Below, piece by piece: positions 6,405 through 7,351 of a stretch of 7,351 nt of DNA. The stretch's first letter is position 1. Every line of letters starts with the position of its first letter. Under the pieces are notes generated by a model that worked only from the letters and a program-made list of their open reading frames with translations, did not search any database and was not told the DNA's origin. Source of the DNA: Pseudomonadota bacterium (GTDB taxonomy: Bacteria; Pseudomonadota; Alphaproteobacteria; Acetobacterales; Acetobacteraceae). The stretch spans positions 1 to 7,351 of the forward strand of contig JAJZFF010000563.1 in the NCBI GenBank assembly GCA_021805485.1. Reading direction: 5' to 3'. A program made the translations under genes and the position numbers.

Positions 6405-6563
6405 CGTGCTCCGGGCCATCCGTCTGTCGCGTCGCGCTGCATGATAGACCAGCGAAGCGTGCGGTGGCTGCCGTCGGTGTGTGATCGTTTTGTTGCGGCG
6501 ACGAACGCCGCTTCCGACCCCGATGCCGTCGCAGTAGAGAACGGGGCCCGGATCAGGAACGCC
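6405..6563. promoter_or_regulatory. Divergent intergenic region of the transglycosylase and gspG
   Basis: This 159-bp gap should hold promoters for both directions. On the minus strand TATCAT (6446-6441) resembles a -10 hexamer and would start RNA near 6434, giving a short leader before the ATG at 6404; no matching -35 was found. For gspG, TTCCGA and TAGAGA with 17-nt spacing upstream of the start are only weak candidates. The two transcripts would be coordinated by this shared region if it is the only promoter source. Confidence 0.35.
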
Positions 6564-7016
6564 ATGCCACAGCTTGCCCCGCGTCACGCCGCTCCCGCCA
6601 CCGTCCGTTGCCGCCGCCGCGAGCGCGGCTTCACGCTGCTCGAGATTCTCGTCGTCATCGCCATCCTTGGCCTGCTGATCGGCCTCGTCGCGCCGGCGGC
6701 CTTGCGCCAACTCGGCGGCGCGCGCACTTCGGTGGCGACGCAGTCGATCGAACGTCTGGGTTCGGTGCTGGACCTCTACAAACTCGATGTCGGCAGCTAT
6801 CCCTCTACCGAGCAGGGACTGCAGGCATTGTCGACGAAGCCCGCCGACGTCGTCACCTGGAATGGGCCGTACCTCAAGGGCGATGCGCTGCCAGTCGATC
6901 CTTGGAACCATCCCTACATCTATCGCAACCCCTCCAATCGCGCTGGCCACGAATACGATCTCTGCTCCCTCGGGGCCAATGCGCAGGGTGGTGGCAGCGA
7001 AATCTGCAATCCCTGA
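6564..7016 (+). CDS. gspG: Type II secretion system major pseudopilin GspG
   Basis: GspG is the main subunit of the pseudopilus that pushes folded substrates through the outer-membrane secretin. The 150-residue precursor has a 22-residue basic leader ending RRRERG, with predicted prepilin peptidase (GspO) cleavage after Gly22. The mature protein starts with Phe23, which would be N-methylated, and has the essential Glu27 (FTLLEI). The hydrophobic helix spans about 23-48. The C-terminal domain has the GspG hallmarks YPSTEQGLQAL (79-89), WNGPYL (99-104) and PVDPWNHPYIY (110-120). YDLCSLGANAQGGG (131-144) is the calcium-loop region, but the usual Asp of GADG is Asn139, Ala140 follows it, and Cys134 and Cys148 flank the loop. 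The ATG at 6564 has AGGA 5 nt upstream. The gene lies on the opposite strand to gspK, the transglycosylase and gspM, and its stop is 19 nt from the gspK stop. Confidence 0.95.
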   Translation: MPQLAPRHAAPATVRCRRRERGFTLLEILVVIAILGLLIGLVAPAALRQLGGARTSVATQSIERLGSVLDLYKLDVGSYPSTEQGLQALSTKPADVVTWNGPYLKGDALPVDPWNHPYIYRNPSNRAGHEYDLCSLGANAQGGGSEICNP

Positions 7017-7029
7017 CCGACTGTGTCGC

Positions 7030-7044
7030 GCGCCGTCACGGCGC
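7030..7044. terminator. GC hairpin between convergent gspG and gspK (weak terminator candidate)
   Basis: GCGCCG (7030-7035) and CGGCGC (7039-7044) form a perfect 6-bp stem whose 3-nt loop is exactly the gspK stop codon (TCA on the plus strand). It lies 13 nt after the gspG stop. A stable stem between convergent genes suits bidirectional termination, but no T-tract follows on either strand, so this remains weak. Confidence 0.25.
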
Positions 7045-7351
7045 CGAGTCCCAGGCGAGGATGGCGTAGGCACGGCCGCTCTGCGTCGCGCCGATGCGCA
7101 CCACCGCGCGGCGAGTGAAGCGCGCGCCGGCGACGTCAGCCTGCGCCTCGATGCTGAACGCGACGCCCGGCGTTGCCGTCGTCGCGCCGGCTGCGCTGCC
7201 GATCTGTGCGAGCGACGCGGCGACGGCGGGATCGGCCAGCGCAGGGACCGGATCGTCCAGGGTGGCGAGCGAGAGATGCGGGCGCAGCCGCTCGCGCAGC
7301 GTCGGGTTCATGCCCAGCACGAGGCCGACCTCGTCGAGGCTCTCGAACGGC
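7036..7351 (-). CDS. gspK: Type II secretion minor pseudopilin GspK, 3' end only
   Basis: GspK is the large minor pseudopilin that caps the pseudopilus tip with GspI and GspJ. The frame is open to the right window edge, so the N-terminus with its prepilin motif lies outside; about 105 codons are visible. The visible part starts PFESLDEVGLVLGMNPTLRERLRPHL, matching the helix-hairpin-like region of the GspK alpha domain. It ends with a strand-rich segment, FSIEAQADVAGARFTRRAVVRI, and the terminal YAILAWDSAP, typical of GspK C-termini. The GTG at 7320 is not the true start because the similarity continues upstream of it. The stop at 7038-7036 is inside a small palindrome. The usual next gene gspL does not follow; instead gspG lies on the other strand. 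The family call rests on the C-terminal pattern plus context. Confidence 0.78.
   Translation of the reverse strand, partial: PFESLDEVGLVLGMNPTLRERLRPHLSLATLDDPVPALADPAVAASLAQIGSAAGATTATPGVAFSIEAQADVAGARFTRRAVVRIGATQSGRAYAILAWDSAP

Noticed and set aside
6405..7073. Extension of the transglycosylase far upstream, to 7073
   Set aside because: The extra residues are antisense to gspG and show no signal peptide or domain. The SLT similarity begins near the ATG at 6404.
1..7351. CRISPR array, tRNA or rRNA genes, insertion sequence, phage or defence genes
   Set aside because: No regularly spaced repeats, tRNA-like or rRNA-like segments, transposase motifs or defence domains were seen on either strand.

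Overview
The window is a high-GC chromosomal segment, roughly two thirds G+C by eye, with strong third-position GC. It most resembles an alphaproteobacterium, possibly an Acetobacteraceae or Rhodospirillales relative. That placement rests on codon use, on the class of GspM and GspG proteins, and on a TCTAGAGCACG-type intergenic palindrome that I recall from alphaproteobacteria; no marker gene confirms it. There are nine protein genes, no RNA genes, no CRISPR array and no recognisable insertion sequence.

Left part (1-703). The plus strand carries the 3' two thirds of an alpha/beta hydrolase (1-657). It ends convergently with the minus-strand operon that follows.

Centre (701-5040, minus strand). 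This is a compact five-gene operon, read rmlB - rmlA - rmlC - rmlD - glycosyltransferase. The four Rml enzymes make dTDP-L-rhamnose from glucose-1-phosphate and dTTP: RmlA (thymidylyltransferase), RmlB (4,6-dehydratase), RmlC (3,5-epimerase) and RmlD (4-reductase). The terminal family-2 glycosyltransferase is rhamnosyltransferase-like and may use that product for a surface polysaccharide. Coupling is tight: gaps of 36, 11 and 4 nt and one 4-nt overlap.

Non-coding gap (5041-5386). This holds the rmlB ribosome binding site, two leader hairpins, a 47-bp imperfect palindrome bracketed by GTTCTAG copies, and an AT-rich patch with two small inverted repeats. The rml promoter is probably here, but I could not fix it.

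Right part (5387-7351). These are type II secretion genes in an unusual layout. On the minus strand are the 3' end of gspK, then after a gap a small SLT-type lytic transglycosylase, then gspM. Between gspK and the transglycosylase lies gspG (the major pseudopilin) on the plus strand, convergent with gspK and divergent from the transglycosylase. No gspL is present between gspK and gspM. The transglycosylase and gspM are separated by 1 nt, which suggests a peptidoglycan-cutting enzyme tied to assembly of the secretion machine. GspG also departs from the usual calcium-binding C-terminus and carries two cysteines there.

No wholly novel system is evident. The best leads are the rearranged T2SS cluster with its dedicated murein hydrolase, the altered GspG calcium loop, and the palindromic intergenic element.
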